Positions 15,786-24,729 of a stretch of 64,000 nucleotides of DNA are shown one piece after another (the stretch's first letter is position 1; every line of letters begins with the position of its first letter). A program made the position numbers and the translations under genes. The stretch lies in assembly GCA_016841955.1 (NCBI GenBank), contig JAENYE010000001.1, forward strand, positions 756,025 to 820,024, read 5' to 3'. The notes beneath the pieces were generated by a model. The model worked only from the letters and a program-made list of their open reading frames with translations. It was not told the origin of the DNA and made no database searches. The stretch comes from Methanobacteriota archaeon (GTDB taxonomy: Archaea > Halobacteriota > Methanomicrobia > Methanomicrobiales > Methanoculleaceae).

Positions 15786-16271
15786 TCACTCGCGCACGAA
15801 AACTTTCAGCATAGACGCGGCCTCCTGCTTCGCCGACGCATCAACGAGCCGGAGGACGACTCCCTCTCCCGGCTGGCCGTAGAGGACGGCAGCCCCGGGT
15901 GGCGCGGCGAGGACGAGCGGGATGACCGCAAGATCCTCCTCGCCCTCGACGGAGATCACCCCGGGAGGATTTTTGACCGCCTCGTCGATCGCGTCCACGA
16001 GTTCGTCGGTGATCGTGCCGGGAGGGTTCTTCGCCGTCAGCCTTCTCGCCCGGAGCAGGGGTGAACGGGTGCAGGGCGTGCGCATCGTGTAGCCGTCGAT
16101 GATGGCGATGTCGGGGACGACTCCTGCAGCGAGGAGGTTATGGGTCACCACATCGCCGACGGCGTAGACCACCCGGCCTTCGAGCAGGGTGAGGAGTTCG
16201 CCGATACTCCCATAAAGGGTGCCGAACGGTTTTTTGAAGAGATCGCGGTGCGCTTCGGGTAGCCGGAGCAT
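15786..16271 (-). CDS. GTP-dependent dephospho-CoA kinase (DUF359)
   Basis: The 161-residue product has the family's acidic and glycine motifs: RVVYAVGDVVTHNLL, IAIIDGYTMRTP, KNPPGTIT, ISVEGEEDLAVIPL and AVLYGQPGEGVVL. This archaeal enzyme performs the last step of CoA synthesis using GTP. Its ATG overlaps the Spt4 stop (TGATG), indicating translational coupling. Confidence 0.93.
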   Translation of the reverse strand: MLRLPEAHRDLFKKPFGTLYGSIGELLTLLEGRVVYAVGDVVTHNLLAAGVVPDIAIIDGYTMRTPCTRSPLLRARRLTAKNPPGTITDELVDAIDEAVKNPPGVISVEGEEDLAVIPLVLAAPPGAAVLYGQPGEGVVLRLVDASAKQEAASMLKVFVRE

Positions 16272-16471
16272 CAACGGACCTTCAGTGCGTACCGGCCGGC
16301 CATGGTGATATTCATCTTCTTCGCGATCTCCGAATGCTCGGGATCGATGATCACGACGTAGCCCGCCCAGTCTTCGCTCAGGTTGGTCGTGCTGCAGATC
16401 ACGCAGCTCTCCCCTTCGACGACCCGGTGGCACTCGCGGCAGACCTTGACTACCTTCTTGCGCACGACCAT
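16271..16471 (-). CDS. spt4: Transcription elongation factor Spt4 (RpoE'')
   Basis: The 66-residue product has the zinc motif CRECHRVVEGESCVIC and WAGYVVIIDPEHSEIAK, which contacts Spt5 NGN. It starts at the ATG at 16471, overlapping the end of rpo7. It partners with Spt5 to make RNA polymerase processive. Confidence 0.96.
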   Translation of the reverse strand: MVVRKKVVKVCRECHRVVEGESCVICSTTNLSEDWAGYVVIIDPEHSEIAKKMNITMAGRYALKVR

Positions 16472-16472
16472 G

Positions 16473-17039
16473 TTACACCGCTCCCTTCTTCTCGTCTTCG
16501 AGCTCCTCTTCCAGCCAGACCGTGGTCCCGAGACCCGACTGCCGCATGGTGAGGCCGATCTTGCTTTCTCTCGGCTCACGCTCGTTCAACGAGAGCGCAA
16601 CGATCCGGGCCCGGATGCCGTCCCCGACGGCAATAGACCGCTTCGAGTCCTGACAGATCAGCCTGCCGTTCTTCTCGTCGTAGTTGATATATTCATCCGA
16701 GATCTGGCTCACGTGGAGCATGGCGTCGATGGGTCCGAGGCTGACGAAGGCGCCGAAACTCGTCGTCTCCACTACATCGCCCTCGATCACTTCCTGGAGC
16801 GCCAGGCGGAGCACCGCCGCCTCGAACCTGACGTCGTAGTAGACGGCACCGTCGCCGGGGATCAACTCCCCCTCGCCGACGTTGAGAATCTTTGTAACCG
16901 CAATGAAGATGCCGATCTCCTTTGCGATGCTGCCTTCCAGCTGTTCCTGCAGTACGTTGAGGATAACCTTTTCCAGGTCTTCCCCGAGGCGGTGCGGCGG
17001 AACGCGCACCTTGTCCTCCAGCGTCATCTTATAGTACAT
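16473..17039 (-). CDS. rpoE1: RNA polymerase subunit Rpo7 (RpoE')
   Basis: The 188-residue protein has the Rpo7 N-terminal tip domain (MYYKMTLEDKVRVPPH, then GEGELIPGDGAVYYDVRFEA). A C-terminal S1/OB domain follows (EVIEGDVVETTSFGAFVSLG, DAMLHVSQISDEY). With Rpo4 it forms the RNA polymerase stalk. It is followed at once by spt4. Confidence 0.97.
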   Translation of the reverse strand: MYYKMTLEDKVRVPPHRLGEDLEKVILNVLQEQLEGSIAKEIGIFIAVTKILNVGEGELIPGDGAVYYDVRFEAAVLRLALQEVIEGDVVETTSFGAFVSLGPIDAMLHVSQISDEYINYDEKNGRLICQDSKRSIAVGDGIRARIVALSLNEREPRESKIGLTMRQSGLGTTVWLEEELEDEKKGAV

Positions 17040-17046
17040 GATTTCA

Positions 17047-17427
17047 CTATCCCCTCATCAGCTCCAATGTTCTCTCTCTCCGCATCGAAACAACGTTGAT
17101 TCCCTCGCCAAGGAGAGCATTCCGGAGTTCGCGATCATTCGTCACCACGGTGCATCCTTCCCGCCGGGCATACTCGATCACCCGGTCGTCCACACGCTCC
17201 GCGGTACTCCCGCTCGGCACGACCTTCGAGTGCCGGGCCATCGCGAGGCCCACACGAGCGGCAGCCGCATCGCGGCCGCGGCCCCGGGCGAGCCCCGAGA
17301 GTTCACCGACCACCTCTTCGAGCGTTATCGGCTCGAAGTCCCCGAAGAGGCCCATAAGCTCGTCAAACAGGTCAATCCCGAACTGGGCCGGCATCAGCAG
17401 GGCGTTCGTGTCGAGGAGCACCCTCAC
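17047..17427 (-). CDS. PIN-domain protein, Fcf1/Utp24-like
   Basis: A GTG at 17427 overlapping the aIF2-gamma stop (GTGA) starts [14 protein letters not shown], the first PIN acidic site. [10 protein letters not shown] and [14 protein letters not shown] supply the other acidic residues. The 126-residue single-domain PIN protein between aIF2-gamma and Rpo7 is conserved in euryarchaea and proposed to process rRNA. It is not a VapC toxin, since no antitoxin is adjacent. Confidence 0.9.
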   Translation of the reverse strand: MRVLLDTNALLMPAQFGIDLFDELMGLFGDFEPITLEEVVGELSGLARGRGRDAAAARVGLAMARHSKVVPSGSTAERVDDRVIEYARREGCTVVTNDRELRNALLGEGINVVSMRRERTLELMRG

Positions 17428-18683
17428 TCGACCAGAATACCCATGCCGATCAGCCGCCATCGTCCGCCGACCTGCCTGCTGATAGCGATCCGTGCGCCGA
17501 TCTCCGCGCAGACCGCCCGCTTCAGCTGGACCTCCACCTGGTTCTTCTTCGTGTTCACGATCACGCCGACGGTGACGGCGGTCCCGACCGAGAGCATCAA
17601 CGGCTCTTTATGCTTCAAGGGCTCGATGATCTGCTCGCTGTCCGCGCCGACCACCCGGTCCATGAGCGTGACGTCGAACTTCAGCCGTTCCCAGACCGGC
17701 GGCAATTTTCCCACGAGCCCGGCCACCTGTCCGGCGAGGGCGTCGCTCTTCGTCAGTGCCGGATCGAGTTTCGTCGCGACGCCGAGGAGGCCCCCGGGCG
17801 ACGCCTCGGTCACGCTGGCCTTACCGGCGTTGATGGAGGTGATCTTCGTCTCGATCGGCTCCCACTTCGTCCGGTTCTCGATCTGAACCTGCCGGCCGGG
17901 CCGGATTTCGATATCGTCTCCCTCACGCAGGATTCCCCGGATGAGCGAGCCCCCGATGACGCCGCCCTTCACGTCCCGCCAGCTGCAGCCGGGTTTATTG
18001 ACATCGAACGATCGTGCGACGAGCAGCACCGGGTCGATATCCGGGTTGCGGGGGGGCTCCGGGATGACCTCATCGAGGGTCTGGATCAGGGCACCGATAT
18101 TGACTCCCTTCTGCGCGGAGACCGGGATGATGGGTGCGTTCTCGGCAATGGTGCCCTTAATGAACCGTTTGATCTGTTTGTAGTGCTCAAGCGCCTCGGC
18201 CTGCGTGACGACATCGATCTTGTTCTGGACGATGACGATCTTCTTGATGCCGATCAGCTCGAGCGCCATCAGGTGCTCCTTGGTCTGGGGCTGCGGGCAG
18301 ACCTCGTTTGCAGCGATGACGAGCATCGCGCCGTCCATCAGTGCCGAGCCGGAGAGCATCGTCGCCATCAGCGTCTCGTGGCCGGGGGCGTCGACGAACG
18401 AGACTGTCCGGAACGGGACCGCCTTTCCTCCGCATTTCGGACATTCAGGATGGGAGGAATAGGCCTCCGTCCCCTTGCACTCTTCACATTTGTAAAAAGT
18501 TGTATCCGCGTAGCCAAGCCGGATGGAGATGCCGCGCTTGATCTCCTCGCTGTGCCTGTCCGTCCAGGTACCGGTCAGCGCGCTGACCAGGGTGGTCTTG
18601 CCGTGATCGACATGACCCACGAGCCCAATATTGACACCGGGAATGAATGCATCTCGCAAAAGTTTTCGAACCTCCTTATCCAA
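17424..18683 (-). CDS. eif2g: Translation initiation factor aIF2, gamma subunit
   Basis: The 419-residue GTPase has G1 [11 protein letters not shown]3 FVDAPGHE, G4 QNKIDVV and an inserted zinc knuckle ([19 protein letters not shown]). Two beta-barrel domains then end in [16 protein letters not shown]. It binds GTP and initiator Met-tRNA and delivers it to the small subunit with aIF2-alpha and beta, which are not in this window. It heads the minus-strand information cluster. Confidence 0.97.
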   Translation of the reverse strand: MDKEVRKLLRDAFIPGVNIGLVGHVDHGKTTLVSALTGTWTDRHSEEIKRGISIRLGYADTTFYKCEECKGTEAYSSHPECPKCGGKAVPFRTVSFVDAPGHETLMATMLSGSALMDGAMLVIAANEVCPQPQTKEHLMALELIGIKKIVIVQNKIDVVTQAEALEHYKQIKRFIKGTIAENAPIIPVSAQKGVNIGALIQTLDEVIPEPPRNPDIDPVLLVARSFDVNKPGCSWRDVKGGVIGGSLIRGILREGDDIEIRPGRQVQIENRTKWEPIETKITSINAGKASVTEASPGGLLGVATKLDPALTKSDALAGQVAGLVGKLPPVWERLKFDVTLMDRVVGADSEQIIEPLKHKEPLMLSVGTAVTVGVIVNTKKNQVEVQLKRAVCAEIGARIAISRQVGGRWRLIGMGILVE

Positions 18684-18698
18684 TATATAGTGACACTA

Positions 18699-18709
18699 CT
18701 TATACATAA
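18699..18709 (-). promoter_or_regulatory. TATA box for the aIF2-gamma cluster
   Basis: The minus strand reads TATGTATAAGT about 16-26 nt before the ATG at 18683. A second A/T box (CTATATATTGG) lies even closer to the start. The transcript is probably leaderless. Confidence 0.4.
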
Positions 18710-18791
18710 TCAGTAGGGATTACTTTGCCGTTCCCTGCCGCGCTTTTATAGTACGTGCCGGGCGATCCCCCGTTTGTCACCGCCCGTTCGG

Positions 18792-18804
18792 CATACGAAG
18801 TATG
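18792..18804. promoter_or_regulatory. Candidate NikR operator palindrome
   Basis: CATAC-GAA-GTATG is a perfect 5-bp inverted repeat about 26 nt before the nikR TATA box. GTATG half-sites are also used by bacterial NikR, though with wider spacing there. Autoregulation is an inference. Confidence 0.35.
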
Positions 18805-18827
18805 AATAATGCACTGGTTCTTAGCGA

Positions 18828-18838
18828 AAATTTATACC
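18828..18838 (+). promoter_or_regulatory. TATA box for nikR
   Basis: AAATTTATACC lies 32-42 nt before the ATG at 18870, a standard archaeal promoter position with a short leader. Confidence 0.5.
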
Positions 18839-18869
18839 CCATGAATAGAGATATGGAACTGATCGTAAT

Positions 18870-19292
18870 ATGTCAGGTGATACCGAACTTTCACGTATCG
18901 GGATCTCTCTACCCAAGAACCTTCTCGACAAATTCGACGAGATCCTGAGCCTCCGGGGGTATTCCTCCCGATCCGAAGGAATACGGGATTCAATACGAAG
19001 CTACATCACACACTACCAGTGGATCTCCGATGTAAAAGGGGAGCGGCAGGGCGTCATCACCATGGTCTATGACCATGACCAGCGAGGACTGCTCCAGACA
19101 CTCACCGAGATACAGCACCAGTACGCCCAGAACATCCAGGCATCCCTTCACTCACACGTGACCCAGAACAAGTGCCTCGAAGTGATCCTGATCCGGGGGG
19201 ACGGGGCCGTACTGAAGGATATTACCGAGAGGCTGATGGCACAGAAGGGTGTTGAGGCGGTGAAACTCACCACCATACCGGTCGAGGGTTAA
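18870..19292 (+). CDS. nikR: Nickel-responsive transcriptional regulator NikR
   Basis: The 140-residue protein has an N-terminal ribbon-helix-helix (SRIGISLPKNLLDKFDEIL) and a C-terminal ACT-like nickel domain. His83, His94, His96 and Cys102 keep the spacing of the four nickel ligands of E. coli NikR (11, 2 and 6 residues apart). It represses nickel uptake when nickel is plentiful. Nickel matters to methanogens for F430, hydrogenases and CODH. No nickel transporter is nearby, so targets lie elsewhere. Confidence 0.96.
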   Translation: MSGDTELSRIGISLPKNLLDKFDEILSLRGYSSRSEGIRDSIRSYITHYQWISDVKGERQGVITMVYDHDQRGLLQTLTEIQHQYAQNIQASLHSHVTQNKCLEVILIRGDGAVLKDITERLMAQKGVEAVKLTTIPVEG

Positions 19293-19603
19293 CCGCCGCC
19301 CTCACAGCTCTGGTCGGTCCCCTTCTCCCACACCTCTTCGAGCTGCTCCTGGAGTTCTTTATGCTCTTCGAGATACTCCTCGAGAGAGCGGTCCTCTCTC
19401 TCCGCGTTCCCGGTCGCTTTGTCGGCGCCGATAAGTTCGTCCACCCGGTAGTAGAGTCCGGTGCTGTCGAGCTCGGCGTACTTCCAGCCGTCGATCTCCT
19501 CGACCCGCACGATCTTCCCGGTCGTGCCGGTGCGGGGGTACCGGACGACTGCGCCCACCGCCACATCATCCGTGCTCATAACACGGTAGGGTACATCTGC
19601 CAT
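19289..19603 (-). CDS. DUF2098 family protein
   Basis: The 104-residue protein has a compact beta-rich domain (VGAVVRYPRTGTTGKIVRVE, then WKYAELDSTGLYYRVDEL) and an acidic helical tail. This is the methanogen DUF2098 pattern. A near-perfect ribosome site, GGAGGTGA, precedes the ATG at 19603, deciding it over the internal ATG at 19579. The function is unknown; the SH3-like fold is inferred. It converges with nikR and is divergent from ycaO. Confidence 0.8.
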   Translation of the reverse strand: MADVPYRVMSTDDVAVGAVVRYPRTGTTGKIVRVEEIDGWKYAELDSTGLYYRVDELIGADKATGNAEREDRSLEEYLEEHKELQEQLEEVWEKGTDQSCEGGG

Positions 19604-19635
19604 ACTATTAAGGTATCACCTCCAAGGGATCTTGA

Positions 19636-20811
19636 ATGCCAATCACGATTCACCCGGTAGAGAAGGCGTACTTTGACGGAACGCACCGCTCCCGGTCTCC
19701 GGAGGAGACCCGTGCCGCCGTGGAGCCCTTGATGACGGAGATCGGTGTCACCGAGATCGTCGACGTCACTCCCCTGGACCGGGTCGGGATCCCGGTCTTC
19801 TCGGCGGTTCGGCCGGGGGCGGCCCGGGGGGCGGTTCGCGTCCACGCGGGAAAGGGAAAGGAACCTGTCCACGCACGGGTCTCGGCGATGATGGAGGCGC
19901 TCGAGCGTTACTGCGCCGAGTACCGGGGCGACCGGATGGAGTATGCGACTTACGAGGAGATCGGCCCGGGACGGGCGGTGCACCCTGAAGACCTGCTCCT
20001 CCCGCGGAAACTCGAGCAGGGGGAGAAGGTCCACTGGACGCCGGCGTGGGATATCCTGAACGACGAGGAGGCCTACGTCCCGAGCAACGCCGTCTTCCAT
20101 CCCTACGACTCGCTCGGCATGGCGATGCCCCTCTTCCGGAGCGACTCGAACGGGCTTGCGTCGGGAAATGTCATGGAGGAGGCGATCCTGCACGCCCTCT
20201 TTGAGGTGATCGAGCGGGACGCGCTCAGCGTCGCCGACCAGAAGGGCGACCTCGGCCGCCGCCTCACCGTCGAGAAGGAATGCGCCGCCCGCGAGGTCCT
20301 CGACCGGTTCGAGGAGAACGGGGTCGATATCCACCTCTGGCTGCTCGCCGGGAAGACCGGCATCCCCACGGTCGCTGCCGCCGCGGACGACACCGTCACG
20401 AAGGACCCGGCGATGATCGTCATCGGGTCGGGGACGCACACCTGCCCCGAGATCGCAGCACTCCGCGCCCTGACCGAGGTCGCCCAGAGCCGGGGAAGTT
20501 TTCTCCAGGGCGGCCGCAACGACCCCCGGCGGGAGATGGTCATCCGGAAAGCGGGATACGAGCGGCTGAAGCGGATCAACCGGATGTGGTTTGCCGACGC
20601 AGATGCCGTCGATATCGCCGACGTTCCCGACGCGAGCACCACGCGGTTCGACCTCGATATACGGCGGGTTCTTGAGGAGGTCGGCCCCCATACGGACCGG
20701 GTCTGCGTCTGCGACCTCTCGAGGACCCCGGTGCCGGTGGTGCGGGTCGTCGTCCCCGGGTTCGAGATCTCCTATATGGACCCCGACCGGAAGCGATCTG
20801 CGCAGGGTTGA
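19636..20811 (+). CDS. YcaO-domain protein
   Basis: The 391-residue protein carries the YcaO ATP-binding elements: HARVSAMMEALERYCAE (about residue 77), NVMEEAILHALFEVIERDA and CPEIAALRALTEVAQSR with conserved Glu residues. YcaO enzymes activate peptide backbone amides with ATP. In methanogens one YcaO with TfuA makes the thioglycine of methyl-CoM reductase. No tfuA is adjacent, so this may be that enzyme with TfuA elsewhere or a paralog with another substrate. Confidence 0.9.
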   Translation: MPITIHPVEKAYFDGTHRSRSPEETRAAVEPLMTEIGVTEIVDVTPLDRVGIPVFSAVRPGAARGAVRVHAGKGKEPVHARVSAMMEALERYCAEYRGDRMEYATYEEIGPGRAVHPEDLLLPRKLEQGEKVHWTPAWDILNDEEAYVPSNAVFHPYDSLGMAMPLFRSDSNGLASGNVMEEAILHALFEVIERDALSVADQKGDLGRRLTVEKECAAREVLDRFEENGVDIHLWLLAGKTGIPTVAAAADDTVTKDPAMIVIGSGTHTCPEIAALRALTEVAQSRGSFLQGGRNDPRREMVIRKAGYERLKRINRMWFADADAVDIADVPDASTTRFDLDIRRVLEEVGPHTDRVCVCDLSRTPVPVVRVVVPGFEISYMDPDRKRSAQG

Positions 20812-20832
20812 CGCGCTTCAGACGTTTGAGTT

Positions 20833-20912
20833 CTTCGCGGCTTCGCGGCTTCGCGTGAGTCAACGGCGTACTGGAGTGATGCAGTCTCACGCGAAGCCGC
20901 GAAGGCGCGAAG
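20833..20912. repeat. REP-like inverted repeat, large hairpin
   Basis: The arms 20833-20859 and 20886-20912 are 27 nt each, complementary with one mismatch, around a 26-nt loop. They begin CTTCGCGGCTTCGCGG and end GTGAG. They lie between the convergent ycaO and HDAC-like genes, so the hairpin could terminate both. Its layered TTCGCG units resemble dispersed palindromic repeats seen in many genomes. Confidence 0.75.
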
Positions 20913-21029
20913 GGAGCTTGCCAGCGCTTAACACTTGGACCTCGCGTCTTCACGTGAGGCCATGCATGAGCCCATGTCATCCCCCTTCCACACCGGCACA
21001 CTGCCGATTCACCGATCGAAAGGGTTTGC

Positions 21030-21998
21030 TCAGCAGAACCGGACCTTCTTCAAGAGATCCGCAACCCGTTCCGTGCCCCTGTTCAGGGGTTTCTCGGCGG
21101 GCACGAACCGCTTCCCCGAGAGGGCACTAAATATCGCGGCGATCGCTTTTCCCAGCGACGGCCCGTAACCCCCTTCGAGCGTCAGCGCGAGGGCAAGGTC
21201 CGTGCCGTCGATCAGCATCCCGGCGAGCACGCCGTAATCCTCGGGCTCGAGATTCATCCGCCCGTGTTCGTCGTCGGAGAGGGCGTCCTGCCCGGCCGAG
21301 ACGATCAGGACGTCGGGCCGGAACCGGACGAGCGCCGGGACGAAGACTTCATCAAAAACGTACCGGTAATCGGCGATGGTGGACCCTGCCGCAAGCGGGG
21401 CGTTGAGGGTGTAGCCCCGGCCCGCGCCGGTGCCGATCTCGTCCACCCACCCGGTCTTCGGGAAACTGTTCTCCTCGTGCACCGAGCAGAAGAGCACCCG
21501 GTCGCTCCCGTAAAAAGCCTTCTGGGTGCCGTTGCCGTGGTGCAGGTCCCAGTCGAGGATCGCCACCCGGTCGACCGACAGAAGTGCTTTCGCAGCCGCG
21601 ACGGCGGCGTTATTGAAGATGCAGAACCCCATCGCCCGGTCGGGCTCGGCATGGTGTCCCGGCGGGCGGACCAGGGCGAACAGGTGCTCGCCGTCGAGCG
21701 CCCGCTCCACCGCTGCAAAGGTCGATCCGGTGGCATAGAGCGCCGCTTCGAACGAGTGGCAGGTGACGTAGGTATTCGCGTCCAAAAAACAGGTTCCCCG
21801 GGCGATCTCCTGTACCCACCTGACGTATTGTGGGCGATGAACCCGCTCCAGGTCTCTCTCGGTACCACGGACCGGGGGACGCCACCTCATGTTTTCAGGA
21901 ACCCCGGAGAGGGCTGCCCGTAACCGGGAGCCCGACTCGGGGTGAGCCTCCATGTCGTGCCGGGTAAAGACGTCGCCGTAGATGACTGAAGAGTGCAT
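21030..21998 (-). CDS. Histone deacetylase-like amidohydrolase
   Basis: The 322-residue protein has the arginase/deacetylase fold motifs: RPPGHHAEPDRAMGFCIFNN (charge relay and active-site His pair), LDWDLHHGNGT (Asp and His metal ligands) and SAGQDALSDDE. It is expected to bind zinc and remove acyl groups from lysines, polyamines or an acetylated small molecule. The ATG at 21998 lies five bases after the AglB stop, so it ends the glycosylation run. A role in trimming N-acetyl sugars is possible but unproven. Confidence 0.92.
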   Translation of the reverse strand: MHSSVIYGDVFTRHDMEAHPESGSRLRAALSGVPENMRWRPPVRGTERDLERVHRPQYVRWVQEIARGTCFLDANTYVTCHSFEAALYATGSTFAAVERALDGEHLFALVRPPGHHAEPDRAMGFCIFNNAAVAAAKALLSVDRVAILDWDLHHGNGTQKAFYGSDRVLFCSVHEENSFPKTGWVDEIGTGAGRGYTLNAPLAAGSTIADYRYVFDEVFVPALVRFRPDVLIVSAGQDALSDDEHGRMNLEPEDYGVLAGMLIDGTDLALALTLEGGYGPSLGKAIAAIFSALSGKRFVPAEKPLNRGTERVADLLKKVRFC

Positions 21999-22003
21999 CC
22001 TCG

Positions 22004-24646
22004 TTAGGTTATGGTGCGTCCCTGCAGGATATCCTCTTCGGTGACGTCGAACGTCTGGCCGGTGCCCGCGATCCGGTACGGTCCCGTTGTCTTCACCTCG
22101 CCCGACCATCCGGACGTCGCGTACGGGACGATGAACGTACCGTTCACGCTCTCCTGCCGGTAGGTGAACGTCCGGCCGGTATCCGTGACGATGGGCACCT
22201 CGATGACCCCCTCGCCCTCGATGCGGGCTCCGGGAACGTACTCGAAGACCTTGACGGCTTTGAGGTCGGGCCCGTCTTCACCGACGTTGCCGTAGACGTT
22301 CTGGGATGTCTCGTGGACGAGCCGGTAGTGCTGGAGCGCCGGCACCTGCTCGAGCGGCTGGAGGATCGAGTCCCCCCGGTACTGGTAGTACATGTTCAGC
22401 AGCGTCGCACCCGACCCCGCCGGCGCATTCTTGTTGTAGGCCTCCACCGCGGCCGCGCCTGCGGTGGCGTTCATCTGCTCGGTGCGCGTGATGACCGGGA
22501 GAGAGGTGTTCGCCGTCTCCGGGTCCTGGTACTCGACGTAGATCACCTGAGACGTCGGGTCGGTCATGGACCCGTCGAAGTTGTGGAGCCGGGAGATCAT
22601 CGTCAGGTAGTACTCCTGGTTGTTGAACGGCATCGGTTGGTAGTTCGTCGATCCCGCGCTCACGGGGACGAGGAAGTAGGGCTGGAACCGCTCCACACCC
22701 ACGTCCGGGTCGGCCCACGTCGCCGGGGCGTGGAATTTCCCGGTATCGAGCTGGATATCGGTGACGACGTAACGGGTGCCGATGGCATCAAGGATCCGGT
22801 TTGCGGCCACTTCAGAGGTCGAGACGAAGTAGGTTGCCGAGCCGTTCGGGCCGGAAACCCCGTGCTGGAAGGGGTTGTTGTTCGGAATCCGCTTCGAGAC
22901 GAAGGTTATCCAGTGGCCGTAGTCCCACCAGGACATGACGCCGTAGGACCCCTCGGGGTAGGTGAAGGTATTCCGGTCGTAGATCGCGTAGTAGTCCACG
23001 CCGGTGTCGGGGGTGTTTGCGCCCATCCATTCCAGAGCTTCCATCCACTGCGAGTTTATGCCGCCGTACTTCGCGCTGTCGGCCATGGCAAGGTTCCCCT
23101 GGAGGGATGTCCCCGCGAAGAGGAGCGTGACGACGATGACAGCGGCGAAGGCTCCGACTTTGAGGTAGTCCGGCTGGTCTCTTCTGGGAGCTTTCGCCTT
23201 CCGGGCTTCGGGGCTCTTGCCACCCTTCTTCCCCTTTCGTGCCGGCTCCTCCTGCTTCTCGGTGGTCCCGGGGCCGGAGGATGGTGTGCTGCCTCCTCTC
23301 CCCAGGAGGCGCGTGACATCTTTCCGGCCCGCGTCAAGGACCGCTCCTGCAAAGATCGCGGCAAATAAGGCGATGTTTGCGGCAAGATAATACTCGTAGC
23401 GGACGTGTGCGGCGGTCGATGCCAGGATGACCCCCGTCCAGATCAGGACGAAGGCGTGGGCCGGGTTCACCGTCTCACGGTTCCGCCAGAGCAGGACGGC
23501 CGCCCCGCCGGCTGCGAGGACGAGGCCCCAGTGGAACGTCATCCAGGCCGCGCCGAACGACCAGGCCCGCGCCTCCTCGACGGTCGTGGTGACGGGCCGC
23601 TCGCCGAAGAAGGAGAAGAGGCTCGCTATCAGGAGGTTGTAGATGTCCGGCAGGGCGACAAAAAGCACCGCGGCGGCGACGGCCGCGACGAGGGCGAGCG
23701 CTGTGGGATAGTAGTACTTCGGGCGCCCTTTCAGGAAGATCGAGAGTCCGTAGAGCACGAGCGTGCCTGCGATGAGGGTTGCATACACGATGACGTGCCC
23801 GACGCTGTACTGGGAGAGGCCGATGCCGGAGTGCGGGAAACCGAACGCCGCCATCCCGACGATCGCCACGCCGAAGACGACGGCGTTTACGAGGACCAGG
23901 TAGTCGCTTGACCGGTCCTGGAAGAAGTCCAGGACGAACTGGACCAGGGTGAAGGCTGCCACGATGAGCGCGAAGAGAATCATCGTCGGCATGTTGAAGA
24001 GGCCGAGGAGGTAGGCGATGCCGGCTATGGCCGCCGCCAGCACCGGCATCTTCAGGGTCTCAAGGTTCTTCCGGGAGAGCGGGGCGTCGCGCGTCGCGAG
24101 CAGCGCCACGACGTAGGCGAGGACGAAGATCGTCGAAAAGAGCGTCTCTGCGATATGGTGGTCGACGAAACCGAAGAGGGAGCGGTAGGCGTAGTTTCCG
24201 CCGACGACCGCAATCAGGCCCGCCGCGATGAGTCCGGTCTTCCAGTCGGCAATCTTTCGTGCAAGCAGGTAGGTGACCGGCACCATTGCCACGGCCATCA
24301 GCGGCGGGACCCAGGACGCCACCACCATGATCTCGGGCCGCGTCGTCGCGCCGGCGAGGACGCAGAGCGCCGATATGATCTGGACAAAAAGCGGTCCCCA
24401 GTAGATGTTGTCGCCGGTCGAGTAGAGCGTCATGGCGTCGAACCAGGCGTAGCCCGGGAAGTTGGCGACGGTCTGCTCAACCTGGCGGAGACTGTACCAG
24501 GGGTCGTTACCGAGGAGATTGACGCCTTCGGCGGTCACCAGACCTTCCGAAGGGATACCCCGCGTCCAGAGCGTGAGCAGGGCGAACAGGACGATAACAC
24601 CAATGATGATATATGGTCGGTACTTCTTGAGATCCATCTGAGCCAT
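22004..24646 (-). CDS. aglB: Oligosaccharyltransferase AglB (STT3)
   Basis: The 880-residue protein has about 13 membrane helices in residues 1-520 and an extracellular C-terminal domain. EL1 carries the catalytic acidic site (NLLGNDPWYSLRQVEQ). The acceptor-binding WWDYGHW motif lies near residue 577. A basic, low-complexity cytoplasmic loop (around 445-485) precedes the last helix. It transfers a lipid-linked glycan to Asn in N-X-S/T of exported proteins such as S-layer and archaellin. It sits directly downstream of sugar-nucleotide and glycosyltransferase genes. Confidence 0.96.
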   Translation of the reverse strand: MAQMDLKKYRPYIIIGVIVLFALLTLWTRGIPSEGLVTAEGVNLLGNDPWYSLRQVEQTVANFPGYAWFDAMTLYSTGDNIYWGPLFVQIISALCVLAGATTRPEIMVVASWVPPLMAVAMVPVTYLLARKIADWKTGLIAAGLIAVVGGNYAYRSLFGFVDHHIAETLFSTIFVLAYVVALLATRDAPLSRKNLETLKMPVLAAAIAGIAYLLGLFNMPTMILFALIVAAFTLVQFVLDFFQDRSSDYLVLVNAVVFGVAIVGMAAFGFPHSGIGLSQYSVGHVIVYATLIAGTLVLYGLSIFLKGRPKYYYPTALALVAAVAAAVLFVALPDIYNLLIASLFSFFGERPVTTTVEEARAWSFGAAWMTFHWGLVLAAGGAAVLLWRNRETVNPAHAFVLIWTGVILASTAAHVRYEYYLAANIALFAAIFAGAVLDAGRKDVTRLLGRGGSTPSSGPGTTEKQEEPARKGKKGGKSPEARKAKAPRRDQPDYLKVGAFAAVIVVTLLFAGTSLQGNLAMADSAKYGGINSQWMEALEWMGANTPDTGVDYYAIYDRNTFTYPEGSYGVMSWWDYGHWITFVSKRIPNNNPFQHGVSGPNGSATYFVSTSEVAANRILDAIGTRYVVTDIQLDTGKFHAPATWADPDVGVERFQPYFLVPVSAGSTNYQPMPFNNQEYYLTMISRLHNFDGSMTDPTSQVIYVEYQDPETANTSLPVITRTEQMNATAGAAAVEAYNKNAPAGSGATLLNMYYQYRGDSILQPLEQVPALQHYRLVHETSQNVYGNVGEDGPDLKAVKVFEYVPGARIEGEGVIEVPIVTDTGRTFTYRQESVNGTFIVPYATSGWSGEVKTTGPYRIAGTGQTFDVTEEDILQGRTIT

Positions 24647-24729
24647 CGGACCCTCCTTGTTAGGAATCTGTTTCCCTTCGAACCATTAATAACCTTGGCG
24701 TATCCGTGCCGCCGGAAAATAGAATGAAT

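Noticed and set aside
17047-17427. VapC toxin
   Set aside because: There is no antitoxin partner, and the position between aIF2-gamma and Rpo7 fits the conserved rRNA-processing PIN protein.
20820-20920. CRISPR-like repeat (TTCGCGG units)
   Set aside because: The repeats are one inverted pair, not regularly spaced direct repeats with unique spacers.
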